IMG/VR virus record: IMGVR_UViG_3300042564_004697
Location: 1-37,606 of that record
Source: a virus
Strand: one strand, 5' to 3'
Length of the DNA: 37,606 nucleotides
The notes under the pieces were generated by a model, which was not told the origin of the DNA, ran no database searches, and saw nothing but the letters and a program-made list of their open reading frames with translations. Shown piece after piece: positions 4,966-10,447 of the stretch; within the stretch, counting starts at the first letter, position 1, and the number at the start of each line of letters is the position of its first letter. Position numbers and translations under genes: made by a program.

Positions 4966-5009
4966 AATACTAGACACATCTAGTAAATATGATAGATAGG
5001 TCTAGTGTT

Positions 5010-5084
5010 GCCGAGGTAGCTCAGTGGTAGAGCAGTGTCTTGATAAGGCATTGGCCAAGAGTTCAATTCTCTTTCTCGGTACCA
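5010..5084 (+). tRNA. tRNA-Ile (GAT)
   Basis: Acceptor GCCGAGG/TCTCGGT (G1-T72 wobble), D-arm AGCTCAGTGGTAGAGC typical of isoleucine tRNA, anticodon loop TTGATAA (GAT), T-arm AGAGTTCAATTCTCT and encoded CCA. Confidence 0.9.
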
Positions 5085-5098
5085 AGTTTTTAGTTTTA

Positions 5099-5184
5099 GG
5101 AGATGTGGCCGAGTGGCTGAAGGCGGCAGACTGTAAATCTGTTCTGTAAAAAGCGCGGTGGTTCGAATCCATCCATCTCCACCA
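5099..5184 (+). tRNA. tRNA-Tyr (GTA)
   Basis: Acceptor GGAGATG/CATCTCC, anticodon stem CAGA/TCTG with loop CTGTAAA (GTA) and a long class II variable arm (TTCTGTAAAAAGCGC), as expected for bacterial tyrosine tRNA. CCA is encoded. Confidence 0.93.
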
Positions 5185-5190
5185 ATTTTA

Positions 5191-5221
5191 ATTTTGTAGT
5201 CATAACTACAAATTCTTTTTT
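5191..5221 (+). terminator. Possible intrinsic terminator inside the tRNA array
   Basis: TTTGTAGT (5193-5200) pairs with ACTACAAA (5205-5212) across CATA and is followed by TTCTTTTTTG. The stem is A+T-rich, so termination would be partial. The T-run passes directly into the left arm of the element at 5219. Confidence 0.4.
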
Positions 5222-5424
5222 GTTAAAGTGTCAGCAAGAGAAAGTCACGCTGTCTAGGTTTCTTCGAAGGACCGAAACAGTAGAAGGTTATGGGTTCGAC
5301 ACCCACTAGGTCCATTGAGGCGACTAAACTGGACCGGTATCCCAAGTGACGTACCTCATGCCGTCCGGACTTGTATACTCGGATAAATGAGTTGCTATAA
5401 TTGAGGGGCAACTACTTTAACAAA
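5219..5424 (+). ncRNA. Long-stem RNA element 7 with a tRNA-like minihelix
   Basis: TTTGTTAAAGT (5219-5229) and ACTTTAACAAA (5414-5424) form an 11-bp closing stem around 184 bases. Inside: CAGC/GCTG and CAAGT/ACTTG hairpins, TGAGG/CCTCA, GTTGC/GCAAC near the end with GGGG, and a minihelix in which GGACC (5269-5273) pairs with GGTCC (5309-5313) stacked on TGGG-TTCGACA-CCCA (5291-5305), that is, acceptor stem plus T-arm without D or anticodon arms. AGTGACGTACC (5345-5355) is shared with element 5. No ORF is convincing. Confidence 0.5.
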
Positions 5425-5435
5425 TTCAATGCAAT

Positions 5436-5510
5436 GGGGGATTAGTGATAATGGGAGCACATGTGCTTTGCAAGCATGAAGTGGGAGTTCGATCCTCCCA
5501 TCCTCCACCA
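5436..5510 (+). tRNA. tRNA-Ala (TGC)
   Basis: Acceptor GGGGGAT/ATCCTCC with a G3-T70 wobble (the alanine identity element), anticodon loop TTTGCAA (TGC), T-arm GGGAGTTCGATCCTCCC and encoded CCA. Confidence 0.93.
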
Positions 5511-5516
5511 ATAAAA

Positions 5517-5590
5517 GTCCACTGAATATAAAGAGGTGGCAGATTAATCACCGCAAGGTTTGATTAGCAGTCAGTGAAAGCCTGACACCA
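5517..5590 (+). ncRNA. Structured element ending in CACCA, not a normal tRNA
   Basis: About 74 bases between tRNA-Ala and tRNA-Arg, tRNA-sized and ending CACCA, but with no acceptor stem. Pairings: CACTGA with TCAGTG enclosing a hairpin AATCACC-GCAA-GGTTTGATT (GNRA tetraloop, 2-base bulge), or alternatively GTCAG-TGAAAGC-CTGAC directly before ACACCA. It may be a decayed tRNA or a member of the element family described above. Confidence 0.4.
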
Positions 5591-5594
5591 ATTT

Positions 5595-5669
5595 GGGTCT
5601 TTAGTAAAATGAATATTACACTGGGCTACGAACCCGGAAGTGGGAGTTTGATTCTCTCAAGACCCTCCA
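5595..5669 (+). tRNA. tRNA-Arg (ACG)
   Basis: Acceptor GGGTCTT/AAGACCC, discriminator T, anticodon stem CTGGG/CCCGG with loop CTACGAA (ACG, expected to be edited to ICG by host TadA), T-loop variant TTTGATT and encoded CCA. Confidence 0.9.
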
Positions 5670-5675
5670 AATTTT

Positions 5676-5748
5676 GCGGGTAAGCACAAGGTGTGTCGCC
5701 AGCCTTCCAAGCTGTGCAGTTGGGGTTCGAATCCCCATACCCGCTCCA
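5676..5748 (+). tRNA. tRNA-Gly (TCC)
   Basis: Acceptor GCGGGTA/TACCCGC, discriminator T, anticodon stem CAGC/GCTG with loop CTTCCAA (TCC), T-arm GGGGTTCGAATCCCC and encoded CCA. Confidence 0.92.
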
Positions 5749-5754
5749 GTTTTT

Positions 5755-5828
5755 CTCTGTGTGGTGAAATGGTATCATTCATGGTTTGGGACCATGAGGC
5801 GAAGGTTCGATTCCTTCTACGGAGACCA
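5755..5828 (+). tRNA. tRNA-Pro (TGG)
   Basis: Acceptor CTCTGTG/TACGGAG (one T-G and one G-T wobble), anticodon stem CATGG/CCATG with loop TTTGGGA (TGG), T-arm GAAGGTTCGATTCCTTC and encoded CCA. Confidence 0.91.
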
Positions 5829-5837
5829 AGTTTTTAT

Positions 5838-5916
5838 TCCGCAAAACCCGAGCAAGGTGCATGGGCGTGACTGTTAATCACTGGTTAGTAGAGTTCGATC
5901 CTCTAATGCGGAGCCA
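5838..5916 (+). tRNA. tRNA-Asn (GTT)
   Basis: Acceptor TCCGCA/TGCGGA, discriminator G, anticodon stem GTGA/TCAC with loop CTGTTAA (GTT), T-arm AGAGTTCGATCCTCT and encoded CCA. Confidence 0.91.
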
Positions 5917-5923
5917 ATTTTAA

Positions 5924-5998
5924 GCCCTTTTATCCTTAATGGTAGAGGTCCGGTTTTGTAGTCCGGGTGTGTGAGTTCGATTCTTGCAAAGGGCACCA
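5924..5998 (+). tRNA. tRNA-Thr (TGT)
   Basis: Acceptor GCCCTTT/AAAGGGC, anticodon loop TTTGTAG (TGT) on a CCGG/CCGG stem with a T-T mismatch at the loop-closing pair, and encoded CCA. Confidence 0.88.
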
Positions 5999-6001
5999 AT
6001 T

Positions 6002-6077
<76 letters not shown>

Positions 6078-6085
6078 AATTATAA

Positions 6086-6162
6086 GTCTCGGTAGCTCAA
6101 TTAGGCAGAGCAGTGGCCTCCAAAGCCAAAGGTTGTAAGTTCGATTCTTACTCGGGTCGCCA
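6086..6162 (+). tRNA. tRNA-Trp (CCA)
   Basis: Anticodon stem TGGC/GCCA with loop CTCCAAA (CCA), T-arm GTAAGTTCGATTCTTAC, discriminator G and encoded CCA. The acceptor GTCTCGG/TCGGGTC has a T2/T71 mismatch. Confidence 0.88.
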
Positions 6163-6163
6163 A

Positions 6164-6250
6164 GCAAGTGTGGTGAAATAGGTAGACACAAGAGACTTAA
6201 AATCTCTCGCCCGCGAGGGCGTGCCGGTTCGATTCCGGCCACTTGCACCA
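6164..6250 (+). tRNA. tRNA-Leu (TAA), class II
   Basis: Acceptor GCAAGTG/CACTTGC, anticodon loop CTTAAAA (TAA), a normal long variable arm (CGCCCGCGAGGGCGT), T-arm GCCGGTTCGATTCCGGC and encoded CCA. Confidence 0.93.
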
Positions 6251-6255
6251 AATTT

Positions 6256-6331
6256 CGCGGGTTACGTCAGAGGTCAGACTATCAGGCTCATAACCTGGAG
6301 GACGGAGGTTCGAATCCTTCACCCGCATCCA
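6256..6331 (+). tRNA. Initiator tRNA-fMet (CAT)
   Basis: Anticodon stem TCAGG/CCTGG with loop CTCATAA (CAT). The acceptor is CGCGGGT/ACCCGCA with the C1/A72 mismatch that marks bacterial initiator tRNA and prevents EF-Tu binding. The discriminator is T, which is unusual, and CCA is encoded. The three-G:C anticodon stem of cellular initiators is not complete. Confidence 0.82.
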
Positions 6332-6334
6332 ATA

Positions 6335-6409
6335 CTGGCGTTAGTATAATGGATAATACAGTAGCCTTCTAAGCTATCAATAGAGGTTCGATTCCTCTAC
6401 GCCGGACCA
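6335..6409 (+). tRNA. tRNA-Arg (TCT)
   Basis: Acceptor CTGGCGT/ACGCCGG, anticodon stem TAGC/GCTA with loop CTTCTAA (TCT), T-arm AGAGGTTCGATTCCTCT and encoded CCA. Confidence 0.92.
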
Positions 6410-6411
6410 AA

Positions 6412-6486
6412 GCCTTGTTATTTCAGTGGTAGAATGTCTCTTTTACACGGAGAAGGTCGGCAGTTCGAATCTGTCACAAGGTACCA
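6412..6486 (+). tRNA. tRNA-Val (TAC)
   Basis: Acceptor GCCTTGT/ACAAGGT, anticodon stem TCTCT/GGAGA with loop TTTACAC (TAC), T-arm GCAGTTCGAATCTGT and encoded CCA. Confidence 0.9.
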
Positions 6487-6495
6487 TAAATATTT

Positions 6496-6570
6496 GGACA
6501 TATAGCACAGCGGTAGTGCAACGTCTTCATACGGCGTAGGTCAGTAGTTCGAATCTACTTATGTCCGCCA
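6496..6570 (+). tRNA. tRNA with CAT anticodon (elongator Met or Ile2)
   Basis: Acceptor GGACATA/TATGTCC, discriminator G, anticodon stem ACGTC/GGCGT with loop TTCATAC (CAT), T-arm AGTAGTTCGAATCTACT and encoded CCA. With the CAT tRNAs at 6002 and 6256 this makes three: one initiator and probably one elongator Met and one Ile2. Confidence 0.86.
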
Positions 6571-6573
6571 AAT

Positions 6574-6650
6574 GCCCCTGTGACGGAATTGGTATACGTG
6601 TTGGTCTTAGAAGCCAAATTTTTGGAGTTCGAGTCTCCACGGGGGCACCA
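6574..6650 (+). tRNA. tRNA-Leu (TAG) with a short variable region
   Basis: Acceptor GCCCCTG/CGGGGGC, anticodon stem TTGGT/GCCAA with loop CTTAGAA (TAG), T-arm TGGAGTTCGAGTCTCCA and encoded CCA. As in the Leu(CAA) gene at 4798, the variable region is only about 5 bases (ATTTT), so this is class I shaped although leucine tRNAs are normally class II. Confidence 0.83.
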
Positions 6651-6656
6651 AATTAT

Positions 6657-6733
6657 GTGCGTGTGTAGCTGAACGGTTAGGCGCGGGATTGCAAATCCTT
6701 TCCATGCAGGTTCGATTCCTGTCACGCACTCCA
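6657..6733 (+). tRNA. tRNA-Cys (GCA)
   Basis: Acceptor GTGCGTG/CACGCAC, discriminator T (the cysteine identity base), anticodon loop TTGCAAA (GCA), T-arm GCAGGTTCGATTCCTGT and encoded CCA. Confidence 0.91.
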
Positions 6734-6748
6734 TTATAGAAAGTTAAT

Positions 6749-7219
6749 ATGAAAAATATAGACATTGCAGAAGTGAAAGCGTTTATCGATGCTCAGTCAC
6801 CACAAACCAAAATTTACATTGGAGCAGACTCCGAACGTTTTAAAGTTGGTGGTATTTGGTTTGCAGATTATACGCTTGCTGTTGTTGTTCATATTGATGG
6901 GTGTCACGGTTGTAAAATCTTTGGAGAAGTTCAGCGAGAGAGGGACTACGACCAACGTAAAAACAAGCCTTCAATGCGCTTGATGAATGAAGTTTATAAA
7001 GTTTCTGATTTATTTCAGAAACTTAAAGAAGCATTGGAAGACCGTACTGTTGAGGTACACTTGGACATTAATCCAAACGAAATGTATGGAAGTTCATGTG
7101 TGATTCAACAGGCAATTGGTTATATTAAAGGCACATGCAATGTGACACCTTTGGTTAAACCAAGTGCATTTGCGGCTTCATATGCTGCTGACCGCATGAA
7201 GATGTTGTTAGCTGCTTAA
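6749..7219 (+). CDS. Predicted RNase H-like nuclease (DUF458/YkuK type)
   Basis: A 156-residue protein with an RNase H-like start (IYIGADSERFK, first Asp at about residue 27), a central ERDYDQRKNKPSMRLMNEVYK segment and HLDINPNE around residues 98-105, which holds the next acidic positions. C-terminally VKPSAFAASYAADR is typical of the family. From memory this matches the DUF458 group related to Bacillus YkuK. It may process or cleave RNA or RNA-DNA hybrids; its place between tRNA genes invites an RNA role, but that is inference. It has its own weak site (AGAAAGTTAAT) 16 bases after tRNA-Cys. Confidence 0.8.
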   Translation: MKNIDIAEVKAFIDAQSPQTKIYIGADSERFKVGGIWFADYTLAVVVHIDGCHGCKIFGEVQRERDYDQRKNKPSMRLMNEVYKVSDLFQKLKEALEDRTVEVHLDINPNEMYGSSCVIQQAIGYIKGTCNVTPLVKPSAFAASYAADRMKMLLAA

Positions 7220-7226
7220 AGAAATA

Positions 7227-7318
7227 GGAAGATGATGCAGGTGGGATGGTCCGCCGACTGGCCTTGAAAACCAGGTTCTCTTAATCGGGATGGGGTTCGA
7301 CTCCTCCGTCTTCCGCCA
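7227..7318 (+). tRNA. tRNA-Ser (TGA)
   Basis: Acceptor GGAAGAT/GTCTTCC, anticodon loop CTTGAAA (TGA), a long class II variable arm (GTTCTCTTAATCGGGAT), T-arm GGGGTTCGACTCCTC, discriminator G and encoded CCA. Confidence 0.9.
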
Positions 7319-7334
7319 ATCAATAAATATAGTT

Positions 7335-7637
7335 ATGAAATATTACATATTCTTTCTTCTATTGGTAGTTGGCATCTCTGTTGCACAGTCTGTAACTGTG
7401 CAGAAGTCTGTGGAATGTACCGACACGGAAACAATGTTTCGTGGGTTAATTAATAGTGATTATAAAGAAAAACCTATTTGGTGGGGTGTCGAGCCCGGAA
7501 GTAATGTTTCGAAATACAGTTTGTTTGTCAATGAACAAACCAAATCATGGACATTAATTCAATTCGATGGTAAAATGGCCTGTGTGCTGGGTGCAGGTGA
7601 AAACAGCACCAGAATATTTACTGGACCTAGTATATGA
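7335..7637 (+). CDS. Small secreted phage protein
   Basis: A 100-residue protein with a signal peptide: MKYYIFFLLLVVGISVAQS, probable cleavage after AQS. The mature part contains two Cys (VECTDTE and MACVLGAG), an FRGLIN block and EKPIWWG, then YSLFVNEQTKSWTLIQF. The pattern of Cys, P-x-W-W-G, L-x-x-N-x-x-T-x-x-W-T and C-V-L-G is, from memory, common in small exported proteins of T4-like phages. Function unknown; it acts in the periplasm. The frame is open upstream into tRNA-Ser, but ATG 7335 after the tRNA end is the sensible start. Confidence 0.75.
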   Translation: MKYYIFFLLLVVGISVAQSVTVQKSVECTDTETMFRGLINSDYKEKPIWWGVEPGSNVSKYSLFVNEQTKSWTLIQFDGKMACVLGAGENSTRIFTGPSI

Positions 7638-7834
7638 AAATAACTCAAATCGATACAATTTATGGCCTGCAGGGTTCCGATAAATTGATTACACAATATG
7701 TGAAGACTAATTATGATTCAGGCAATTCAACCATCGATGTTATAAGACGGCAATATAGTGTTATTCTGTATGACAAAGACGGCAAAGAAGACAATTACAC
7801 CAATAACGGTAAAACGGTGGATTTACAAACATAG
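7634..7834 (+). CDS. Hypothetical protein
   Basis: A 66-residue protein (MKITQIDTIYGLQGSDKLIT... DKDGKEDNYTNNGKTVDLQT) starting in an ATGA overlap with the secreted protein before it. It has predicted strands and a polar, Asp/Asn-rich end, with no signal peptide. Its last codons overlap the -35 region of the promoter at 7822. Function not recognised. Confidence 0.6.
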   Translation: MKITQIDTIYGLQGSDKLITQYVKTNYDSGNSTIDVIRRQYSVILYDKDGKEDNYTNNGKTVDLQT

Positions 7835-7850
7835 GTTTTTGTGATATACT
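7822..7850 (+). promoter_or_regulatory. Sigma-70 promoter with extended -10 for tRNA-Ser (GCT)
   Basis: TTTACA (7822-7827), a 17-base spacer and TATACT (7845-7850) preceded by TGA (TGn extended -10). Initiation is expected near 7857, two bases before the mature 5' end of the tRNA at 7859, so this tRNA would be transcribed almost without a leader. Confidence 0.65.
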
Positions 7851-7858
7851 GGATGTAT

Positions 7859-7948
7859 GGAGTGTGGGCAGGACGGTAATGCAGCTGATTGCTAATCAGT
7901 AGACTCATGAAAGTGGGTCACAGGGTTCGACTCCCTGACACTCCACCA
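7859..7948 (+). tRNA. tRNA-Ser (GCT)
   Basis: Acceptor GGAGTGT/ACACTCC, anticodon stem CTGA/TCAG with loop TTGCTAA (GCT), a long class II variable arm (AGACTCATGAAAGTGGGT), T-arm CAGGGTTCGACTCCCTG and encoded CCA. It is the last tRNA of the array. Confidence 0.92.
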
Positions 7949-7960
7949 AAAAAGGACTAT

Positions 7961-8317
7961 ATGGAAATAGATGATTATGATGGTTTTTATTTTCTCCCTC
8001 CGGATGAAAAAGATGTAGACTGTGATGACCTTAAAATGATGTTTTTCACCAAAGAAAATAAAACACCGGAAGACATGTCAACCAAAGTTTTAAATAGTGG
8101 TTACTGGTTTCATGTGGTATTTTTTAAGGAAGACGATAAAGGTAAACCTGAATTTGATTCCAATTTCGAAGCAATCTTTTTGGACCCCGTTGAATATGTC
8201 AAAGGTCTGATTGGTAGCAATTTATATGGTGTGATCTTAAAGAAAACTGAAAAGTCCAGGGAATGGATTGACAATTACATTAAAGACACAGAACAAAAAA
8301 TAATTGAATTAAGTTAA
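7961..8317 (+). CDS. Hypothetical acidic protein
   Basis: A 118-residue protein with an acidic start (MEIDDYDGFYFLPPDEKDVDCDD) and a core rich in aromatics and strands (GYWFHVVFFKEDDKGKP, FEAIFLDPVEYVKGLIGSN). It ends in a helix with a charged tail. No motif is recognised. AAAGGACTAT is a clear ribosome-binding site for ATG 7961; the frame is open upstream inside tRNA-Ser, but that part is not coding. Confidence 0.65.
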   Translation: MEIDDYDGFYFLPPDEKDVDCDDLKMMFFTKENKTPEDMSTKVLNSGYWFHVVFFKEDDKGKPEFDSNFEAIFLDPVEYVKGLIGSNLYGVILKKTEKSREWIDNYIKDTEQKIIELS

Positions 8318-8331
8318 ACGGAGATTATATT

Positions 8332-8622
8332 ATGACTAATACAAAACATGCATTCACAACACCCGAAGGCAAAGAGTGGCTCATCGGAATGTTGAAATCT
8401 GAAGAATTCCTTGATATTATTTTCACTAAATCTGATGGAACCGAGCGCCAAATGCGGTGTACATTGAATATTGATAAAATTCCTGCTGATTTTTTACCGA
8501 AAAACACGGAACGCAAAAAAAGTGATGAAGTTTTGCCCGTTTTTGATGTTGAAAATCAAGGCTGGCGCAGTTTTCGCTTAGATTCCATCAAAAGTGTGCA
8601 GATATACATTGGTGTTGCATAA
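8332..8622 (+). CDS. SH3/Sm-like beta-barrel phage protein (WYL_2/DUF2693 type)
   Basis: A 96-residue protein. EFLDIIFTKSDGTERQMRCTLN followed later by VFDVENQGWRSFRLDSIKSV is the pattern of the small Sm-like SH3 beta-barrel proteins found in many T4-like phages (DUF2693). The central PADFLPKNTERKK is the usual variable loop. The role is unknown; nucleic-acid or nucleotide binding is suspected for the fold. SD is GGAG at 8321-8324. The stop codon lies inside the loop of the GTTG-N8-CAAC hairpin. Confidence 0.72.
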   Translation: MTNTKHAFTTPEGKEWLIGMLKSEEFLDIIFTKSDGTERQMRCTLNIDKIPADFLPKNTERKKSDEVLPVFDVENQGWRSFRLDSIKSVQIYIGVA

Positions 8623-8665
8623 AAACAACACTGTGATTGACAATATTTTGACTTCATGTTATAAT
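8612..8665 (+). promoter_or_regulatory. GTTG-N8-CAAC hairpin plus consensus promoter
   Basis: GTGTTG (8612-8617), loop CATAAAAA, CAACAC (8626-8631). Five bases on: TTGACA (8637-8642), a 17-base spacer and TATAAT (8660-8665). Initiation near 8672 would leave about 4 bases before ATG 8676, an essentially leaderless message for the SprT-like protease gene. Confidence 0.75.
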
Positions 8666-8675
8666 AATACATTAT

Positions 8676-9089
8676 ATGAGCGAAATATTGTCAAAATCCG
8701 AGCTTCTTTCAGCTAAAAATTACTTTGCGAAAATATTGTTGAGCTCAAAAATGCTCAACAATGTCAATATTAAAGTAAAAGTAGTTACCGGTGATGCACC
8801 TAGTGGTTTATGCATCATTGACGAATACAACAACCAGAATAAACCACGTTCCTTTACGATTGAAATCAATAAAAATCAATCAAAAATGGAAATTCTAAAT
8901 GCCGTAGCGCACGAAATGGTTCACGTAAAGCAATATGTTTACGGCGAACTAAACGAACAAATGTCCAGCTGGTTGGGACAAAAAATTGATTGCGATAAAG
9001 TAGATTATTTTGAGCAGCCTTGGGAAGTAGAAGCTTACGCGCTTGAGGCATTTTTGACAGTTATGTATTTGAGTGAGAAAAATGGTTAA
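8676..9089 (+). CDS. SprT-like zinc metalloprotease
   Basis: A 137-residue protein with the zinc signature HEMVH at residues 79-83 and a downstream PWEVEAYALE at 115-124 providing the third ligand or Glu, as in SprT-like phage proteins. The N-terminal part (SGLCIIDEYNNQNKPRSFTIEI) forms the strand region before the active helix. Cellular SprT/Spartan proteins cleave DNA-bound proteins; phage homologues are uncharacterised. No signal peptide, so cytoplasmic. It is driven by the promoter ending at 8665 with almost no leader. Confidence 0.8.
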   Translation: MSEILSKSELLSAKNYFAKILLSSKMLNNVNIKVKVVTGDAPSGLCIIDEYNNQNKPRSFTIEINKNQSKMEILNAVAHEMVHVKQYVYGELNEQMSSWLGQKIDCDKVDYFEQPWEVEAYALEAFLTVMYLSEKNG

Positions 9090-9309
9090 TGTACACTTTT
9101 TGAGAAAACTAGCATCCGATGAATTGAAGGACACAATGTTCTTTTGCACCGGTGAATTACCAATTAAAAAGAGAGATCCCAATTGGGTAAAGCTTGACGT
9201 TCCTAAAATTTCTGTTAAAATTATTACAAATAGAAATATTACAGTGAATTCACGAAAGTGCAAGTCGATACCTGAAGCAAAATGGATCATACAACACATA
9301 GACATTTAG
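9082..9309 (+). CDS. Conserved small phage protein
   Basis: A 75-residue protein from ATG 9082 (GTG 9073 is an alternative), overlapping the end of the protease gene. It begins MVNVHFLRKLASDELKDTMFF, continues WVKLDVPKISVKIITN and ends with KSIPEAKWIIQHIDI. The spacing of WVKLDVPK, a basic RKCKS stretch and a final A-K-x-x-I helix is, from memory, shared with small proteins of many T4-like phages. Function unknown. Confidence 0.7.
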   Translation: MVNVHFLRKLASDELKDTMFFCTGELPIKKRDPNWVKLDVPKISVKIITNRNITVNSRKCKSIPEAKWIIQHIDI

Positions 9310-9333
9310 GCAATAATGATTTAATTAGAAAAA

Positions 9334-9356
9334 AGTGCTCTATATAATAGAGTGCT
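9334..9356 (+). promoter_or_regulatory. TATAAT box nested in an inverted repeat
   Basis: TATAAT at 9343-9348 sits in CTCTAT-ATA-ATAGAG (9338-9352) and between two AGTGCT direct repeats (9334-9339 and 9351-9356). No good -35 is present at the right distance, which suggests an activator-dependent (middle-type) promoter or an operator. The 12-mer CTATATAATAGA also occurs at 24608-24619. It probably serves the gene at 9375. Confidence 0.4.
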
Positions 9357-9374
9357 AACATAAAAATAAAAAAT

Positions 9375-9656
9375 ATGAGTGGAATTTACATTTTAGAGTC
9401 GAAAGATGGTTTTCGAGTTGCTTACAGTGAGCGATATGAAAACATGATCGGCTCATATGATGATTCATTGATGAATTACCGGTTAAATATAAAAGTTATC
9501 AAAGAAATTTTCGGATATAAAAAAACTTATACTGAATATTCGGATGCGTTAGATGCAGCTCTTGAAGTATCGAAAAAATATCCCGAAACTGATGATGGTA
9601 TTTTTGTTATGCGGCACGCTTTAAACAAAACATTTGACGAAGTTATAAATGACTAA
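9375..9656 (+). CDS. Conserved small phage protein
   Basis: A 93-residue protein: GIYILESKDGFRVAYSERYENM at the N-terminus, FGYKKTYTEYSDALDAALEVSKKYPETDDGI in the middle and a final helix. From memory the DG-(I/F)-x-V-L-x-(S/T)-KDG-(Y/F)-RVA start, followed by an ALxxAxxL-x-x-x-Y segment and a D-x-G-I/V block, is a common small phage family of unknown role. It overlaps the next gene by 8 bases. Confidence 0.7.
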   Translation: MSGIYILESKDGFRVAYSERYENMIGSYDDSLMNYRLNIKVIKEIFGYKKTYTEYSDALDAALEVSKKYPETDDGIFVMRHALNKTFDEVIND

Positions 9657-10359
9657 TGAAAAATTCCGTGACCCAAACTATGGTGAACCAAAATTTACTA
9701 AAGAACTGACCAAGGTTGAGTTATCTCAGGCCTTAAACTGGTACACACAAAACCGTGACAAGAAGGCTGCGTTAAAATACGCCACCGACTATTTTAAAAA
9801 GAAGTTGAAGGTTAGTGCTGATTCTACACTAAAAAAAGAACCTAGTACATTTGGATTCATCTGTAGAATTGTTACGAATGGTGGCCAGTTATCAGCCAAA
9901 GATGTGGAATGGTTTAATGAACAGATTGCCCGCATCAAAGAAGAATCGAAGAAAGAAAAACCAGTTGCGGTTGAAGATGATGATGAACCAGCTGCACCAA
10001 ATATTCAGGACCGAATTAATGAAAAGGTACATGAGTGTGTTGGTGAACTTGAGGGACAATTAGATGATTATATTCTGTCCGATTTTAAAGAAGTTGGTTC
10101 TGCTTATGGCATAATGCACACCTTTCAGATTAAAGGTGTACACGCCAATAAAATTATTAAGATTTACGAAAAACAAAAATTGCGTTTTGAAGAAGTGTTG
10201 GATTCTGATGATAAACAGCTCAAAGAAGGATATTCAAATTTTAAACGTATGCAGTTGAAGAAGATTATCAGTTACATTAATTCGGTAATTGATGATGCTA
10301 CTAAAATCAAGACCGCCAGTTTGAAAAATCGTAAACCTAGAGCAAAGAAAATCAAATGA
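9649..10359 (+). CDS. Hypothetical protein with basic C-terminus
   Basis: A 236-residue protein in three parts: an N-terminal helical domain (residues 1-85, TKELTKVELSQALNWYTQN... FGFICRIVTNGGQLS), a charged linker (about 86-118, KKEKPVAVEDDDEPAAPN) and a helical C-terminal domain ending SLKNRKPRAKKIK, a basic nucleic-acid-type tail. From memory similar proteins are common in T4-like phages without a known role. It overlaps the preceding gene by 8 bases. Confidence 0.7.
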   Translation: MTNEKFRDPNYGEPKFTKELTKVELSQALNWYTQNRDKKAALKYATDYFKKKLKVSADSTLKKEPSTFGFICRIVTNGGQLSAKDVEWFNEQIARIKEESKKEKPVAVEDDDEPAAPNIQDRINEKVHECVGELEGQLDDYILSDFKEVGSAYGIMHTFQIKGVHANKIIKIYEKQKLRFEEVLDSDDKQLKEGYSNFKRMQLKKIISYINSVIDDATKIKTASLKNRKPRAKKIK

Positions 10360-10406
10360 CAATTGCCTGTTTAATTTTCGCAATAAAACAACACAATGGC
10401 GAATGA

Positions 10407-10438
10407 TTGCCTGTCGATAACATAAAACATGTTATACT
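10407..10438 (+). promoter_or_regulatory. Probable promoter of the RNase H gene
   Basis: TATACT (10433-10438) lies 9 bases before ATG 10448. A -35 is poor: TTGCCT at 10407-10412 is 20 bases away. Upstream, TTCGC/GCGAA flank a sequence containing AATAAAACAACACAA, a relic of the GTTG-N8-CAAC element, and ATTGCCTGT occurs twice. Initiation near 10445 would make the message nearly leaderless. Confidence 0.4.
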
Positions 10439-10447
10439 TACTACACT

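Noticed and set aside
7290-7334. Upstream extension of the secreted protein into tRNA-Ser
   Set aside because: The extra codons are tRNA sequence and would hide the signal peptide; ATG 7335 gives a normal signal sequence.
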